A stretch of 64,000 bases of DNA, taken from positions 62,001-126,000 of the IMG/VR virus record IMGVR_UViG_3300025137_000018. One strand, given 5' to 3'. Below are positions 15,508 through 23,673 of the stretch, one piece after another (within the stretch, counting starts at the first letter, position 1; every line of letters starts with the position of its first letter). Position numbers and translations under genes: made by a program. The stretch is from a virus. The notes under the pieces were generated by a model. That model worked only from the letters and a program-made list of their open reading frames with translations. It did not search any database and was not told the DNA's origin.

Positions 15508-16925
15508 CAATAATATCGTCTGGACAAATAGCTTTACAAGATGGAGGAACTAATCCATCAACCACAGTAGAAAATAAGTTATACGATAATACTATGACAT
15601 CAGGTGTTGATGCTTTACTTGAAATAATAAGAAAGTACGAGCTTCCTGGCGGTGATAGTTTTGATGATTTCGATGAATGGCGAGGAGATCTTTATGGTTT
15701 TAATTCAAGTTTTATTACCACAAGTCTTGCAGGAAATAGTATATTTAACTTTTTAGGTCAAGCTGGAAGTGGAGTACCTGCAGGAACTTTTCGAGGGTCG
15801 TCAGTATCAAATATTGGAACAGCCACAACTGCTTTTACAGATGGCGGTGGAACTTCTCGTACTATAAAAGGTATAATGTGGGGAATACCTGACGGATCTC
15901 CATCACCAAATAACACTAGTAAATGGTTAATATTTGCTCTTTCTGGAACTGGTATTTCTAATTCAGATACTACATTTAAAAGTATAAAAATTACTAAACC
16001 TAGTGGATCACAACAAACATTTACAAGATCTAGTGCATCAGAATACAGTTCAACTACCAATGGTTCTACTGCATGGGCTTGGGAAGTTGAGAGTTCTGGT
16101 ACAACTACTATCGATAATTTAGGAACTAGTGGAAGTGGATGGGACATAGAAATATTTGGTTCAGATATTACAACGACATTAAATAATGGTATTGCGGAAG
16201 AAATGGGCGGTGATGATAGTTCTAATGTTAAAATGTCAGATTATTATAGCCCTGGAACATTTATAGGTTCTGGTTTATCAGGTGTACCATCATCTGGTCA
16301 AATTAAATTTTCTGATTTTTACGGAAAAACACACATAGGGCTTGTAACATCTGCGGTTGAGATACAACCAGCTGCCAAGTATGAACTTATTAGCGGCCCT
16401 CGTGGCTATAGTTATGAAGCTATTCTTCATGGATTTGGACAAACGTATTCTAATACTTACGATAGTACTATTGGAACCGTCAATAGTAATATATCTAGTT
16501 CTATTAAAACAGACTCAGCTCAAGGCAGTGTTATAGGTAGTCCCGATTTAACTCTTTGGGGGCCAGCTGCAGGTACAATAGGCACATTAAGATCAATAAT
16601 GCACTCCTCATCAGGACCTAATCAATCAACAGATAACGTAATAATGATAGTAGAAGGTACAGGAAGTAATAGTAATGCTGGATTTACCAATTTAACAGCA
16701 ACACGAAGTGGTATGACAACATTAACACTTGCAAGAAGTTCTGCTACTTACTATTATTCTTCAACCAATACAACAAGAATATGGTTGTGGGCCGACGTTA
16801 ATTATGCTACAGGTACCCCACTTTCGTTTACTGCTACTCATGAAAGTACATTGTTTCCAGGAGGAGCAGGTAGTGGTAGTGCAAATACAACAACAACTGA
16901 TCGATCAACTTGGACAATATCATAA
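15504..16925 (+). CDS. tail fibre/virion-like protein with FSDFYGKT repeats
   Basis: The 473-aa protein begins ISSGQIALQDGGTNPS and is very rich in Ser, Gly and Thr. It contains SGQIKFSDFYGKTH near residue 265, a motif shared with small phage tail proteins. The rest is low-complexity beta-rich sequence resembling receptor-binding or decoration proteins. No enzymatic domain is seen. It heads an island in which structural genes alternate with modification enzymes. Confidence 0.7.
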   Translation: MTIISSGQIALQDGGTNPSTTVENKLYDNTMTSGVDALLEIIRKYELPGGDSFDDFDEWRGDLYGFNSSFITTSLAGNSIFNFLGQAGSGVPAGTFRGSSVSNIGTATTAFTDGGGTSRTIKGIMWGIPDGSPSPNNTSKWLIFALSGTGISNSDTTFKSIKITKPSGSQQTFTRSSASEYSSTTNGSTAWAWEVESSGTTTIDNLGTSGSGWDIEIFGSDITTTLNNGIAEEMGGDDSSNVKMSDYYSPGTFIGSGLSGVPSSGQIKFSDFYGKTHIGLVTSAVEIQPAAKYELISGPRGYSYEAILHGFGQTYSNTYDSTIGTVNSNISSSIKTDSAQGSVIGSPDLTLWGPAAGTIGTLRSIMHSSSGPNQSTDNVIMIVEGTGSNSNAGFTNLTATRSGMTTLTLARSSATYYYSSTNTTRIWLWADVNYATGTPLSFTATHESTLFPGGAGSGSANTTTTDRSTWTIS

Positions 16926-17131
16926 TGTCAAATACAGCATACATAATAGTAGAAGATTGGGATACTCCAAACAGTACATTAAAATGGGCTCAGTTTAGCT
17001 GGTCAGATGGATCTGCACAAATCCATGCAGTATTAGATTCAGAAGATAATACACTTATTGATGAAGCAGCAACACAATATAAAGTTAATGAATGGGTCGA
17101 AGAACATCTACCATGGAATGAAACAGTATGA
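16925..17131 (+). CDS. 68-aa protein of unknown function
   Basis: ATG 16925 overlaps the stop of the fibre-like gene (TAATG). The sequence is acidic and Trp-rich (VEDWDTPNSTLKWAQFSW, WVEEHLPWNETV). It overlaps the methyltransferase start by 4 nt. It may be a small partner or substrate of the neighbouring enzymes; that is speculation. Confidence 0.6.
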   Translation: MSNTAYIIVEDWDTPNSTLKWAQFSWSDGSAQIHAVLDSEDNTLIDEAATQYKVNEWVEEHLPWNETV

Positions 17132-17880
17132 AAAATTGGATAGTAAATAGAGTATTCGATTACGCAATCGATAAAGAAAGAACTGAAGCATATTTGGAAT
17201 TTATTAAAGCAAATGTTTCAGGTAAAACAGTAGTTGAACTAGGAGCTGGTTCAGGAATTATGGCATGGTTATGTGTTAAACACGGTGCAACACATGTATA
17301 TGCATATGAAAATAATAAAAGAATTATTAATTGGCTTAAAGTTTTGTTTAAAGACGAGGCCAAAGTAACTATTGTAGAAGAAAATGTATCTACAGCAACA
17401 TTACGAGATGCAGATATATATTTACATGAACATTTTTCATCAAATGTTATTACGGAAGATATCTTAGGTTTATATGCTAACCTTAAAGCTCAAAATTTAG
17501 AAGATAAAACATTCCCAAACAAATTAAAAATGCAATACGGAACATATGATGTAAGTAAAAATACAGATACAACGGGCGCAGATAGATATGCTGAAATTGA
17601 TGATGCAGATATGCTAGAGTTTTTTGCAGCGTGTCCAATGGATGAAATAATGCCAGGTCTTGGATGGTTGCACAAACAAGTAGATGAAAGTGAAGTAACA
17701 ATTAATGGAACTTTATTTGATGGAGATATAAAAGATTTAACACAGTTTACGGCCTCAGATACAAATGATGAATTAGTATTTTGGGAAGCTACATTTAATG
17801 GAGCACATACTTTAAGTAATTGGAAAGGTAAAACTCATTGGAATACCATACCGATTGATAAAGTTGTGAATATGGAATAA
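17128..17880 (+). CDS. SAM-dependent methyltransferase (class I, PRMT-like)
   Basis: A 250-aa Rossmann-fold methyltransferase with VVELGAGSGIMAWLCVKHGA (SAM-binding motif I) from about residue 35, YAYENNKR (acidic residue binding ribose), and DADIYLHEHFSS where arginine methyltransferases carry a double-glutamate-like loop. The substrate may be a protein or small molecule. Placed between small tail genes and next to an ATP-grasp and a SET gene, it could modify virion proteins. Confidence 0.75.
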   Translation: MKNWIVNRVFDYAIDKERTEAYLEFIKANVSGKTVVELGAGSGIMAWLCVKHGATHVYAYENNKRIINWLKVLFKDEAKVTIVEENVSTATLRDADIYLHEHFSSNVITEDILGLYANLKAQNLEDKTFPNKLKMQYGTYDVSKNTDTTGADRYAEIDDADMLEFFAACPMDEIMPGLGWLHKQVDESEVTINGTLFDGDIKDLTQFTASDTNDELVFWEATFNGAHTLSNWKGKTHWNTIPIDKVVNME

Positions 17881-18428
17881 TGACATTACCATCAGCTGGA
17901 AACACAATAAGTTTTGGACAACTTCAAACGGAGTTTGGGGGATCTAACCCTATATCTATGAATGAGTATGGAGATAAAATTGGTTTAACTGTCGGCACTA
18001 CCTCAACTCATGATATGGCTGATTTTTATGGCCTTAGTAATAACTTAGGAACTATTGGTATTACTCCAGGTAGTAGATTTGTTGGTAAAGCAAATAGACG
18101 TCATCATGGTTACGAGTCATCTCCTGCTAACGGTTCTATTCAGACATCAACTCCTGTTAGTATGAATGGAGCTACTATTACTCCAACACAAATGAAATGG
18201 ATAGATGTTATTGGTTGGAGATTCCAAGCTACAATTAATAGCGGAACGTGGAATACAACTGCTTGGACAAAGTTCAGAGTTATAGATGATAATGATGACG
18301 AAAGTGATGTAAATTTAGAAAGGTCTACAGTAACTTCTCAGTCAGTAGTTGGAAGTCAGCTTGTTATCGTCTGGCCAGCTGAAGATCAAAATGTCTATGG
18401 AGGCACTCTGACATGGGAGTTAACATAA
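17880..18428 (+). CDS. small tail-fibre-like structural protein
   Basis: 182 aa beginning LPSAGNTISFGQLQTEFGG and containing HDMADFYGLS, the same ISFxQL and DFYG pattern as the 473-aa neighbour. These two are probably paralogous tail or adhesin proteins. It starts in a 1-nt overlap with the methyltransferase. Confidence 0.65.
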   Translation: MTLPSAGNTISFGQLQTEFGGSNPISMNEYGDKIGLTVGTTSTHDMADFYGLSNNLGTIGITPGSRFVGKANRRHHGYESSPANGSIQTSTPVSMNGATITPTQMKWIDVIGWRFQATINSGTWNTTAWTKFRVIDDNDDESDVNLERSTVTSQSVVGSQLVIVWPAEDQNVYGGTLTWELT

Positions 18429-18429
18429 A

Positions 18430-19350
18430 ATGAAAATATTACTTGTAGGTATGCCAACAACATTTGATTATTTGGTAACACCCCTTACTGCGGCTGGACA
18501 TACTGTACGATTAATTGATGGCACAGACCAAGATTTTTCTTTATTAACTAATGCAACATTAGCTAAGGATTATATCCTAGAACAAATTGCTGCTTTTGTT
18601 CCAGATATGGTAGTTAATGCAATTACACCGGTAGTTCTTCCTGTATCATCAGATTATACTTATGTAGGTAATACTGCAGCAAGTGCGAAATTAGAAACTC
18701 ATAAGTGGGAAACAAGAACAAAGGCTGGAGAGTTAGGTTGGTCATTACCTACAGTGTTAGAAGAATGTAATATGAATGCTGTATCTAATTATGATAAAAC
18801 AGTATATGTAAAACCTAAAGGCGACTGTCAATTAAGACAAATATTTAAAGTACCTGCATCAACAAATAATGAACTACATAATTTAGAGATGACTGCAGAT
18901 GCAGGATATGTAGAAGATGGTGTTGACTATGAAGTTGAAGCTTGGTGCTTCTTTACTATATCTAATGGATCATATTCTATAATAAGAACATTAGGTTGTA
19001 CTGGATATGGAAATGATAAATTAGTAGATTCAACAGGTGACTGGAGACAAGGTGATATCACTCTGGTAGATTTAACTGACGCTCAACGAGCTGCATTCAT
19101 TACAAAATGCGAAGCATGGTTAGACTATGCAGTAACCTTAGGTGGAAATTACGAAGGAACCTTAGGTGGAGCAATTACTGACGATAATACTGTATATTGG
19201 TTTGAACAAAACAGTAGACCTGGAACGTATAACATAGGAATGTTACCTGGGACAGTACAAGATTGGATTGATGGACTAACCACCGATTCAACTAAATCTG
19301 TTAATCAAATAACGGCAGCAACGATAAGATCCGAAAAGGGATTTGGCTAG
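18430..19350 (+). CDS. ATP-grasp enzyme, PurD-like
   Basis: A 306-aa ATP-grasp protein. MKILLVGMPTTFDYLVTPL forms the N-terminal nucleotide fold, KTVYVKPKGDCQLRQIFKV and YEVEAWCFF mark the grasp core, and WFEQNSRPG near residue 257 is the metal-binding motif as in GAR synthetase-type ligases. The product is shorter than PurD, so a full purine-pathway role is doubtful. Peptide or sugar amide ligation is more likely. It is the second ATP-grasp enzyme in the window. Confidence 0.7.
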   Translation: MKILLVGMPTTFDYLVTPLTAAGHTVRLIDGTDQDFSLLTNATLAKDYILEQIAAFVPDMVVNAITPVVLPVSSDYTYVGNTAASAKLETHKWETRTKAGELGWSLPTVLEECNMNAVSNYDKTVYVKPKGDCQLRQIFKVPASTNNELHNLEMTADAGYVEDGVDYEVEAWCFFTISNGSYSIIRTLGCTGYGNDKLVDSTGDWRQGDITLVDLTDAQRAAFITKCEAWLDYAVTLGGNYEGTLGGAITDDNTVYWFEQNSRPGTYNIGMLPGTVQDWIDGLTTDSTKSVNQITAATIRSEKGFG

Positions 19351-19352
19351 AT

Positions 19353-19682
19353 ATGACTATAAATTTTAAAAATACTTGGAGACCATTACCAAGTTGCGTA
19401 ACTATAAAGGAAAGTACAATAGATGGTTTAGGACTATTTGCTGTTGAGAATATACCCTTAGGCACTGACTTAGGATTAATGAGATTTATGTATCATGATA
19501 CATTTGTAAGAACAGCTCTAGGATCTTTTTCTAATCACTGTGAAGAACCTAACTGTGTTAACATGAGCAGTATTAATGAGCATGGAGACGAAGAGTATAC
19601 TTTAGTTACTAATCAAGATATCAAAATTGGAGATGAGTTAACGCTTTGTTATCAAATGAAGCAGTATTATATAGGAGAATAA
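19353..19682 (+). CDS. SET-domain protein lysine methyltransferase-like
   Basis: This 109-aa protein contains a compact SET domain. STIDGLGLFAVENIPLGTDLG provides the GxG SAM loop, SFSNHCEEPNCVN matches the NHxxxPN motif (residues 61-67), and IGDELTLCY provides the ELxxxY motif. The post-SET zinc site is absent. SET proteins methylate lysines in eukaryotes and some bacteria; here the target is unknown. The adjacent small structural proteins or host ribosomal and DNA-binding proteins are candidates. Confidence 0.85.
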   Translation: MTINFKNTWRPLPSCVTIKESTIDGLGLFAVENIPLGTDLGLMRFMYHDTFVRTALGSFSNHCEEPNCVNMSSINEHGDEEYTLVTNQDIKIGDELTLCYQMKQYYIGE

Positions 19683-19683
19683 A

Positions 19684-20148
19684 ATGTTTTTTAATAAAAA
19701 TAAAGATATTGATGTAGATCAATTAAGAGAACAATTAATAATAGACGAGGGTCAGGTAAATGAAATATATCATGATCACCTTGGCTATGCTACATTTGGC
19801 ATTGGACATTTGGTATTGGAAGGAGACCCAGAATTCGGGTTGGCGTTGGGTACTGCAGTCTCAGAGGATAGAGTTATATCATGCTTCGCCAAGGATGTAG
19901 AGACAGTCATAAGTGATTGCATAAAATTACACAACGGGTGGGATGGATATCCACAAGAAGTAAAACAAGTCATTGCGAACATGATGTTCAACATGGGACT
20001 TACGCGCTTAAGTAAATTTAAAAAGCACAATGCAGCGCTGCAGTGTGGTGATTGGCCGGTAGCGGCTATTGAAGGGAGAGATTCAAGATGGTACAAGCAA
20101 GTAACGAACAGAGCAGAAAGACTTATGGGAAGATTAGAGGCCCTTTAA
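19684..20148 (+). CDS. e: endolysin, T4 lysozyme family (GH24)
   Basis: A 154-aa muramidase with the T4 catalytic triad pattern: DEG with Glu22, then Asp31 and Thr37 in YHDHLGYATFGIGH, giving the same 9- and 15-residue spacing as Glu11, Asp20 and Thr26 of T4 lysozyme. NMMFNMG and AERLMGRL complete the C-terminal domain. No signal sequence is present, so a holin is needed. It would cleave peptidoglycan at lysis. It is distant from the spanin genes at 1-821. Confidence 0.93.
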   Translation: MFFNKNKDIDVDQLREQLIIDEGQVNEIYHDHLGYATFGIGHLVLEGDPEFGLALGTAVSEDRVISCFAKDVETVISDCIKLHNGWDGYPQEVKQVIANMMFNMGLTRLSKFKKHNAALQCGDWPVAAIEGRDSRWYKQVTNRAERLMGRLEAL

Positions 20149-20279
20149 AGGTCGAATCTAGTATTCCACAAGAGAAACAAGAAAATAAGGGTTGGTATTG
20201 GTGTCATGAAAAGCAAGGTCTTTTTAGACACTCAGACTGGCATAAATCAATAAATGAACTTAATTTAAGCAGTTCATAA
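20088..20279 (+). CDS. 63-aa protein overlapping the lysozyme gene
   Basis: ATG 20088 has GGGAGAG upstream and the frame runs 131 nt past the lysozyme stop. The distal half (GWYWCHEKQGLFRHSDWHKS) looks like a folded protein, not random sequence. The 61-nt overlap is unusual for this genome, so the exact start is uncertain. Confidence 0.45.
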   Translation: MVQASNEQSRKTYGKIRGPLKVESSIPQEKQENKGWYWCHEKQGLFRHSDWHKSINELNLSSS

Positions 20280-20292
20280 TAAGGAGAAAGAA

Positions 20293-20544
20293 ATGGCAAG
20301 TACAATTAAACTTTTAGGATCTCAAACAGATCTTACATCAGCTACTACAGTAGGAGAAGCCACAGTTGTTAGAGTATTAGCAACTGCAGCTGGAACTATA
20401 ACGCAAAAAGCAGCAGCTGCTGGAGCTACCATAGGTACTATTCAGATGTTAGCAAATACAGAAATCGTATTGGCTAAAGCACCTGCTAATACTTTAGAAG
20501 GTGGTGCAACATTTAAAGTAGTTAAAATCGCTTACAGCAATTAA
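20293..20544 (+). CDS. small virion-type protein
   Basis: 83 aa with a strong AAGGAG site. The sequence (IKLLGSQTDLTSATTV, TVVRVLATAAGTITQ, MLANTEIVLAKAP) is Ala/Thr-rich and beta-like. The pattern is common in marine myophages, where I believe it is a structural protein. No enzymatic signal. Confidence 0.65.
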   Translation: MASTIKLLGSQTDLTSATTVGEATVVRVLATAAGTITQKAAAAGATIGTIQMLANTEIVLAKAPANTLEGGATFKVVKIAYSN

Positions 20545-20555
20545 GTTAATGCCGT

Positions 20556-20873
20556 ATGATAGATATAACCGAGATAGCACATGAAAAACTCGTCGAAAAG
20601 ACGCGCAAAGCTGGTAACAATATTATCAGAATTGGGCTACTTCCTGCTGGTTGCAACGGTTGGAAATACCAGTTTGTATTTGTTACTGAGAGCGATCCAG
20701 ACGACCACATAATAGATTATGGCGATTATATCTTAGTTGTTGAAACAGGCCAGCTTCATAACTTTATGAATATGACCCTTGATTATCAAACCGAGGGTCT
20801 AAATTCAGAATTTAAATTCTTAAATCCAAACGAGGTCGCGTCCTGCGGCTGTGGACAATCAATATCGTTCTAA
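20556..20873 (+). CDS. A-type iron-sulfur carrier (IscA/HesB family)
   Basis: A 105-aa protein with the three conserved cysteines of A-type carriers: Cys33 in PAGCNGWKYQF and Cys97/Cys99 in the C-terminal CGCGQS. It should accept or deliver Fe-S clusters. With IscU encoded 5 kb downstream, the phage carries both a scaffold and a carrier. Similar hesB-like genes are known in marine T4-like phages. Confidence 0.9.
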   Translation: MIDITEIAHEKLVEKTRKAGNNIIRIGLLPAGCNGWKYQFVFVTESDPDDHIIDYGDYILVVETGQLHNFMNMTLDYQTEGLNSEFKFLNPNEVASCGCGQSISF

Positions 20874-20884
20874 ACAATTAATCT

Positions 20885-20893
20885 TATAAATAG
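20885..20893 (+). promoter_or_regulatory. late promoter of the curli/cyclase operon (leaderless)
   Basis: TATAAATAG followed by 5 nt and ATG 20899. The predicted start is 20898. No ribosome-binding sequence precedes the ATG. It is the only late promoter I find before the 7.3-kb operon. Confidence 0.75.
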
Positions 20894-20898
20894 ATTAT

Positions 20899-21195
20899 AT
20901 GGAAGATTTGTTTACTTTAATTAGAGATGTCGGCGTGCCGATTGCAGCTGCAGTATCATGTGGTGTCTTTGTATTTATAGTAATTAAACAAATATTTAGT
21001 GGTGTATTAGATCAAATAACCACATTAACAATATTTACCAAATCTCTAGAAAATAGAGCTAGATCTATGAATAACGAAATTATTAAAATTGATTTATTAG
21101 TATCTAGTGCTTTAGAGTTAACCCCACCTATAGACCGAGTGGCTCGAGCTGAAAATTTTGCAGAGGACGGGAAAATCGATACAAGAAGAGACTAG
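20899..21195 (+). CDS. small membrane protein with coiled coil (holin-like)
   Basis: 98 aa: a transmembrane segment at about residues 13-33 (VGVPIAAAVSCGVFVFIVI), then an amphipathic helical region (TKSLENRARSMNNEIIKI). One helix plus a cytoplasmic coiled coil resembles BhlA/UviB-type holins. It heads the operon with curli genes, so it could equally be a membrane anchor. Holin function is a hypothesis. Confidence 0.6.
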   Translation: MEDLFTLIRDVGVPIAAAVSCGVFVFIVIKQIFSGVLDQITTLTIFTKSLENRARSMNNEIIKIDLLVSSALELTPPIDRVARAENFAEDGKIDTRRD

Positions 21196-21201
21196 TAAAC
21201 T

Positions 21202-21468
21202 ATGGACATAGCTGGATTAATTATAGAATTCGGATTTGAAACAATTGCTTTAGTAGGTCTCGGATATTTTGTTTTTTATGTATGGCAATTTGTATCAAAC
21301 GACTTGGAACCAAAGATTGAAGAAATGCATTTCGGTTTAATACGTTTAATAGACCAAGTTAGAATGCTTGATCAAGATATGATTAGATTACAAGAAAAGG
21401 TTAAAGTTGTACTAGAGTATAGAGAAAGACAGAAAATATTAGATATGGAAAACAAAAATGAAGATTAG
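21202..21468 (+). CDS. small membrane protein with coiled coil (holin-like, second copy)
   Basis: 88 aa with the same layout as its neighbour: one N-terminal membrane helix (FGFETIALVGLGYFVFYVW) and a charged coiled coil (DQVRMLDQDMIRLQEKVKVV). The two may work together as a heteromer. Its last codons overlap the CsgF start by 11 nt. Confidence 0.6.
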   Translation: MDIAGLIIEFGFETIALVGLGYFVFYVWQFVSNDLEPKIEEMHFGLIRLIDQVRMLDQDMIRLQEKVKVVLEYRERQKILDMENKNED

Positions 21469-21940
21469 AAATATAGCATTCATAGGAATGGTAATATCAT
21501 TTTCAGTATATGCTGATGAAATTAAATTTGGATTTAAAAATCCATCGTTCAGTGGATCTGGAACAGGAGCACATTATTTAACGATTGAGAACCAAGAACA
21601 TTCTCGTAAAAAGGCGATTGAAGATGCTTTAGAAGCTGCAAGAAAAGCTGCAGAAAGAGAAGCTGAAAACTCTACAATGGCCAAGTTTATTAGAAACTTG
21701 GAGAGTAGAATATACTCTCAGATGTCAAAACAATTAGTTGAATCTATGTTTAGTAACGATGGGTCAGTAAGATTTGGTTCATTTACATTAGAAGGTAATG
21801 TAGTAACATACGAAGTACTTATTAACGAAGACGGTACAGAATATATTAAAATGACCATTGTAGATTCAGATGGAACTACAACCGTTATTGAAATACCAGT
21901 AGGAACTGGCAACTTTGGGCAAGATCCAGATGTTGGTTAA
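21458..21940 (+). CDS. csgF: curli assembly factor CsgF-like
   Basis: 160 aa with a signal peptide (about residues 1-19, ending VYAD). The mature N-terminus IKFGFKNPSFSGSGTGAHYL matches the CsgF peptide (FQFRNPNFGG in E. coli), the part that plugs into the CsgG pore. The second half has the domain pattern KFIRNLESRIYSQMSKQLVE and a beta-rich tail. An Ala/Glu-rich helical insert separates the two. In bacteria CsgF sits at the outer side of the CsgG channel and helps nucleate curlin. The gene overlaps csgG by 11 nt. Confidence 0.9.
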   Translation: MKIRNIAFIGMVISFSVYADEIKFGFKNPSFSGSGTGAHYLTIENQEHSRKKAIEDALEAARKAAEREAENSTMAKFIRNLESRIYSQMSKQLVESMFSNDGSVRFGSFTLEGNVVTYEVLINEDGTEYIKMTIVDSDGTTTVIEIPVGTGNFGQDPDVG

Positions 21941-22940
21941 GTATATTTTAGTATTGTTAATGCTTAGCGGATGCGCATCAGTTCCGCAGTGGAGTCCAAA
22001 TCCTCAAGATTGTAATGACCTATCAGGAAAGTACGCTCAAGGTTGGAAAACAGATGTTGATAATGATGGTATTATAAATGATACTGCCTGGGATGTAGCT
22101 AAACAAGGATATATGGGTTATAAAAAGGCAATGGCAAGAAAGTATATTTGCGTTGATGAACCCACTGCAGTTAGATTACCTGCATATGTAGATTTATTAA
22201 ATCTACCTCCAGCAAAGGATATGCCGGTTGTTGCAGTATACGCATTTAAAGATCTAACAGGACAAAGAAAATCAGTAGATAATATAGCATCGTTCTCTAC
22301 TGCAGTTACCCAAGGCGGTACTGAATTATTAATAGATGCTCTCAAAACTGCAGGTGGCGGAACCTGGTTTAGAGTAGTAGAAAGACAAGGGATTGATAAT
22401 CTTGTAAGGGAAAGACAAATTGTAAGATCGACCCGACAAGATGTTGCTAAAGCCGAAGGGACTGAAGCACGAGGAGTTGGACCTCTCTTATTCGCTGGAA
22501 TGATTATAGAGGGAGGTATTATTGGTTATGATGCTAATACGGAAACAGGTGGACGCGGCGCACGAACACTTGGTATAGGTTTTAGTAAAATGTATCGTAA
22601 AGACGTTGTTACAGTTTCTGTGAGAGCAGTATCTGTATTAACGGGTGAAGTTTTGTTAAACGTCCAAAGTAAGAAATCGGTATTATCTTACGGAAGTGGT
22701 GGTGACTTGTTTAGATTTATTGAACAGGGAACACAACTTATAGAATATGAGGACGGTGTAGGTAATAATGAGTCAGTAACATATGCAGTTAGAGCTGCTA
22801 TTGAAGCTGCAGTTTTGGAATTAATCTACCAGGGTCATGACCGTAAATTCTGGGATATAACCGCGGGTCATCGTCATCCACATCAATTTGATGGCAAAAA
22901 CGATAAACACGCAATTAACGAGGAAAACGAAAATGAATAA
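21930..22940 (+). CDS. csgG: curli secretion pore lipoprotein CsgG-like
   Basis: 336 aa, with lipobox LSGC placing the lipidated cysteine at residue 15. From about residue 80 it follows CsgG: VYAFKDLTGQRK, FSTAVTQGGTELLIDALK, RVVERQGIDNLVRERQIV, EGGIIGYDANTETGGRGARTLGIG, VSVRAVSVLTGEVLLNV, KSVLSYGSGGDLFRFIE. This covers the barrel hairpins and the periplasmic domain, so an outer-membrane nonamer is expected. Two departures: about 60 extra residues after the lipid cysteine, containing an acidic DVDNDG motif, and a changed constriction loop in which the Phe is kept while the Tyr and Asn positions differ. CsgE is not found nearby. Confidence 0.93.
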   Translation: MLVKYILVLLMLSGCASVPQWSPNPQDCNDLSGKYAQGWKTDVDNDGIINDTAWDVAKQGYMGYKKAMARKYICVDEPTAVRLPAYVDLLNLPPAKDMPVVAVYAFKDLTGQRKSVDNIASFSTAVTQGGTELLIDALKTAGGGTWFRVVERQGIDNLVRERQIVRSTRQDVAKAEGTEARGVGPLLFAGMIIEGGIIGYDANTETGGRGARTLGIGFSKMYRKDVVTVSVRAVSVLTGEVLLNVQSKKSVLSYGSGGDLFRFIEQGTQLIEYEDGVGNNESVTYAVRAAIEAAVLELIYQGHDRKFWDITAGHRHPHQFDGKNDKHAINEENENE

Positions 22941-23673
22941 ACTTTTAAGTATAGTTGTCTTAGGACTATTATCAACATCGTTTGTTTATGCTGCAGCTAC
23001 TGATGATAACGAAATTAGAATAGATCAAACTGGTGACACTTTAATCTTATATATCGATCAAGTAGGTTTTGGTAACAAAATAGGACTCACCGATTACTCT
23101 GGAAGTCCTGCAGATATGACAATAATAGGTTCAAGCTTAACATTTAATCTTGACCAGATTGGTAATCAGAATTTAATCTACGGCCCGCTGAAGCTAGACT
23201 CATCTTCTTTAACATTCAATTTAACTGGAGATTCAAATAAGGTAGATTGGGATATAGGTACAACAGGTAGTTCTGATACTACTAATTATGCCTTTGCTGT
23301 TACTGGAGATAGTAATACATTTGATATAGACCAAGGTAAAGTTGGAGCAAGTGCTGAAAGATTAGATGCTGATTTAATATTAATTGGTAACTCAAACGTA
23401 TTTGATTTAGATTTTGAAACCGATGATGTAACTTGGAATTTTGAAATTACTGGAGACAGTAATAATGTTAATACATTACAGAAAGATGGTTCACAAAAAA
23501 TAACGCTTGAATTAGTAGGTGATAGTGCAGATATTGATATTAATCAATTATCAGGTACATGTGCTGCTAGTGGCGGAGGTTGTGCAACTCCTAATGCAAT
23601 TATAAATTTAGATATTACATCAGACAATGCTAAGATTCAGATCAACCAGAAAGATTCTGGTAGCGACTCTTAG
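22933..23673 (+). CDS. curlin-repeat protein (CsgA/CsgB-like), first copy
   Basis: ATG 22933 follows AGGAAAACGAAA. A Sec signal (MNKLLSIVVLGLLSTSFVYA) leads into DDNEIRIDQTGDTLILYIDQ, then repeated short units such as TGDSNKVDWD, TGDSNTFDID, IGNSNVFDLD, TGDSNNVNTL and VGDSADIDINQ. The units follow the curlin pattern in which Gln/Asn ladders form amyloid strands, although the spacing is looser than in E. coli CsgA. The end has a Cys pair (TCAASGGGC) and a final IQINQKDSG. It immediately follows csgG, its probable export channel. Confidence 0.85.
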   Translation: MNKLLSIVVLGLLSTSFVYAAATDDNEIRIDQTGDTLILYIDQVGFGNKIGLTDYSGSPADMTIIGSSLTFNLDQIGNQNLIYGPLKLDSSSLTFNLTGDSNKVDWDIGTTGSSDTTNYAFAVTGDSNTFDIDQGKVGASAERLDADLILIGNSNVFDLDFETDDVTWNFEITGDSNNVNTLQKDGSQKITLELVGDSADIDINQLSGTCAASGGGCATPNAIINLDITSDNAKIQINQKDSGSDS

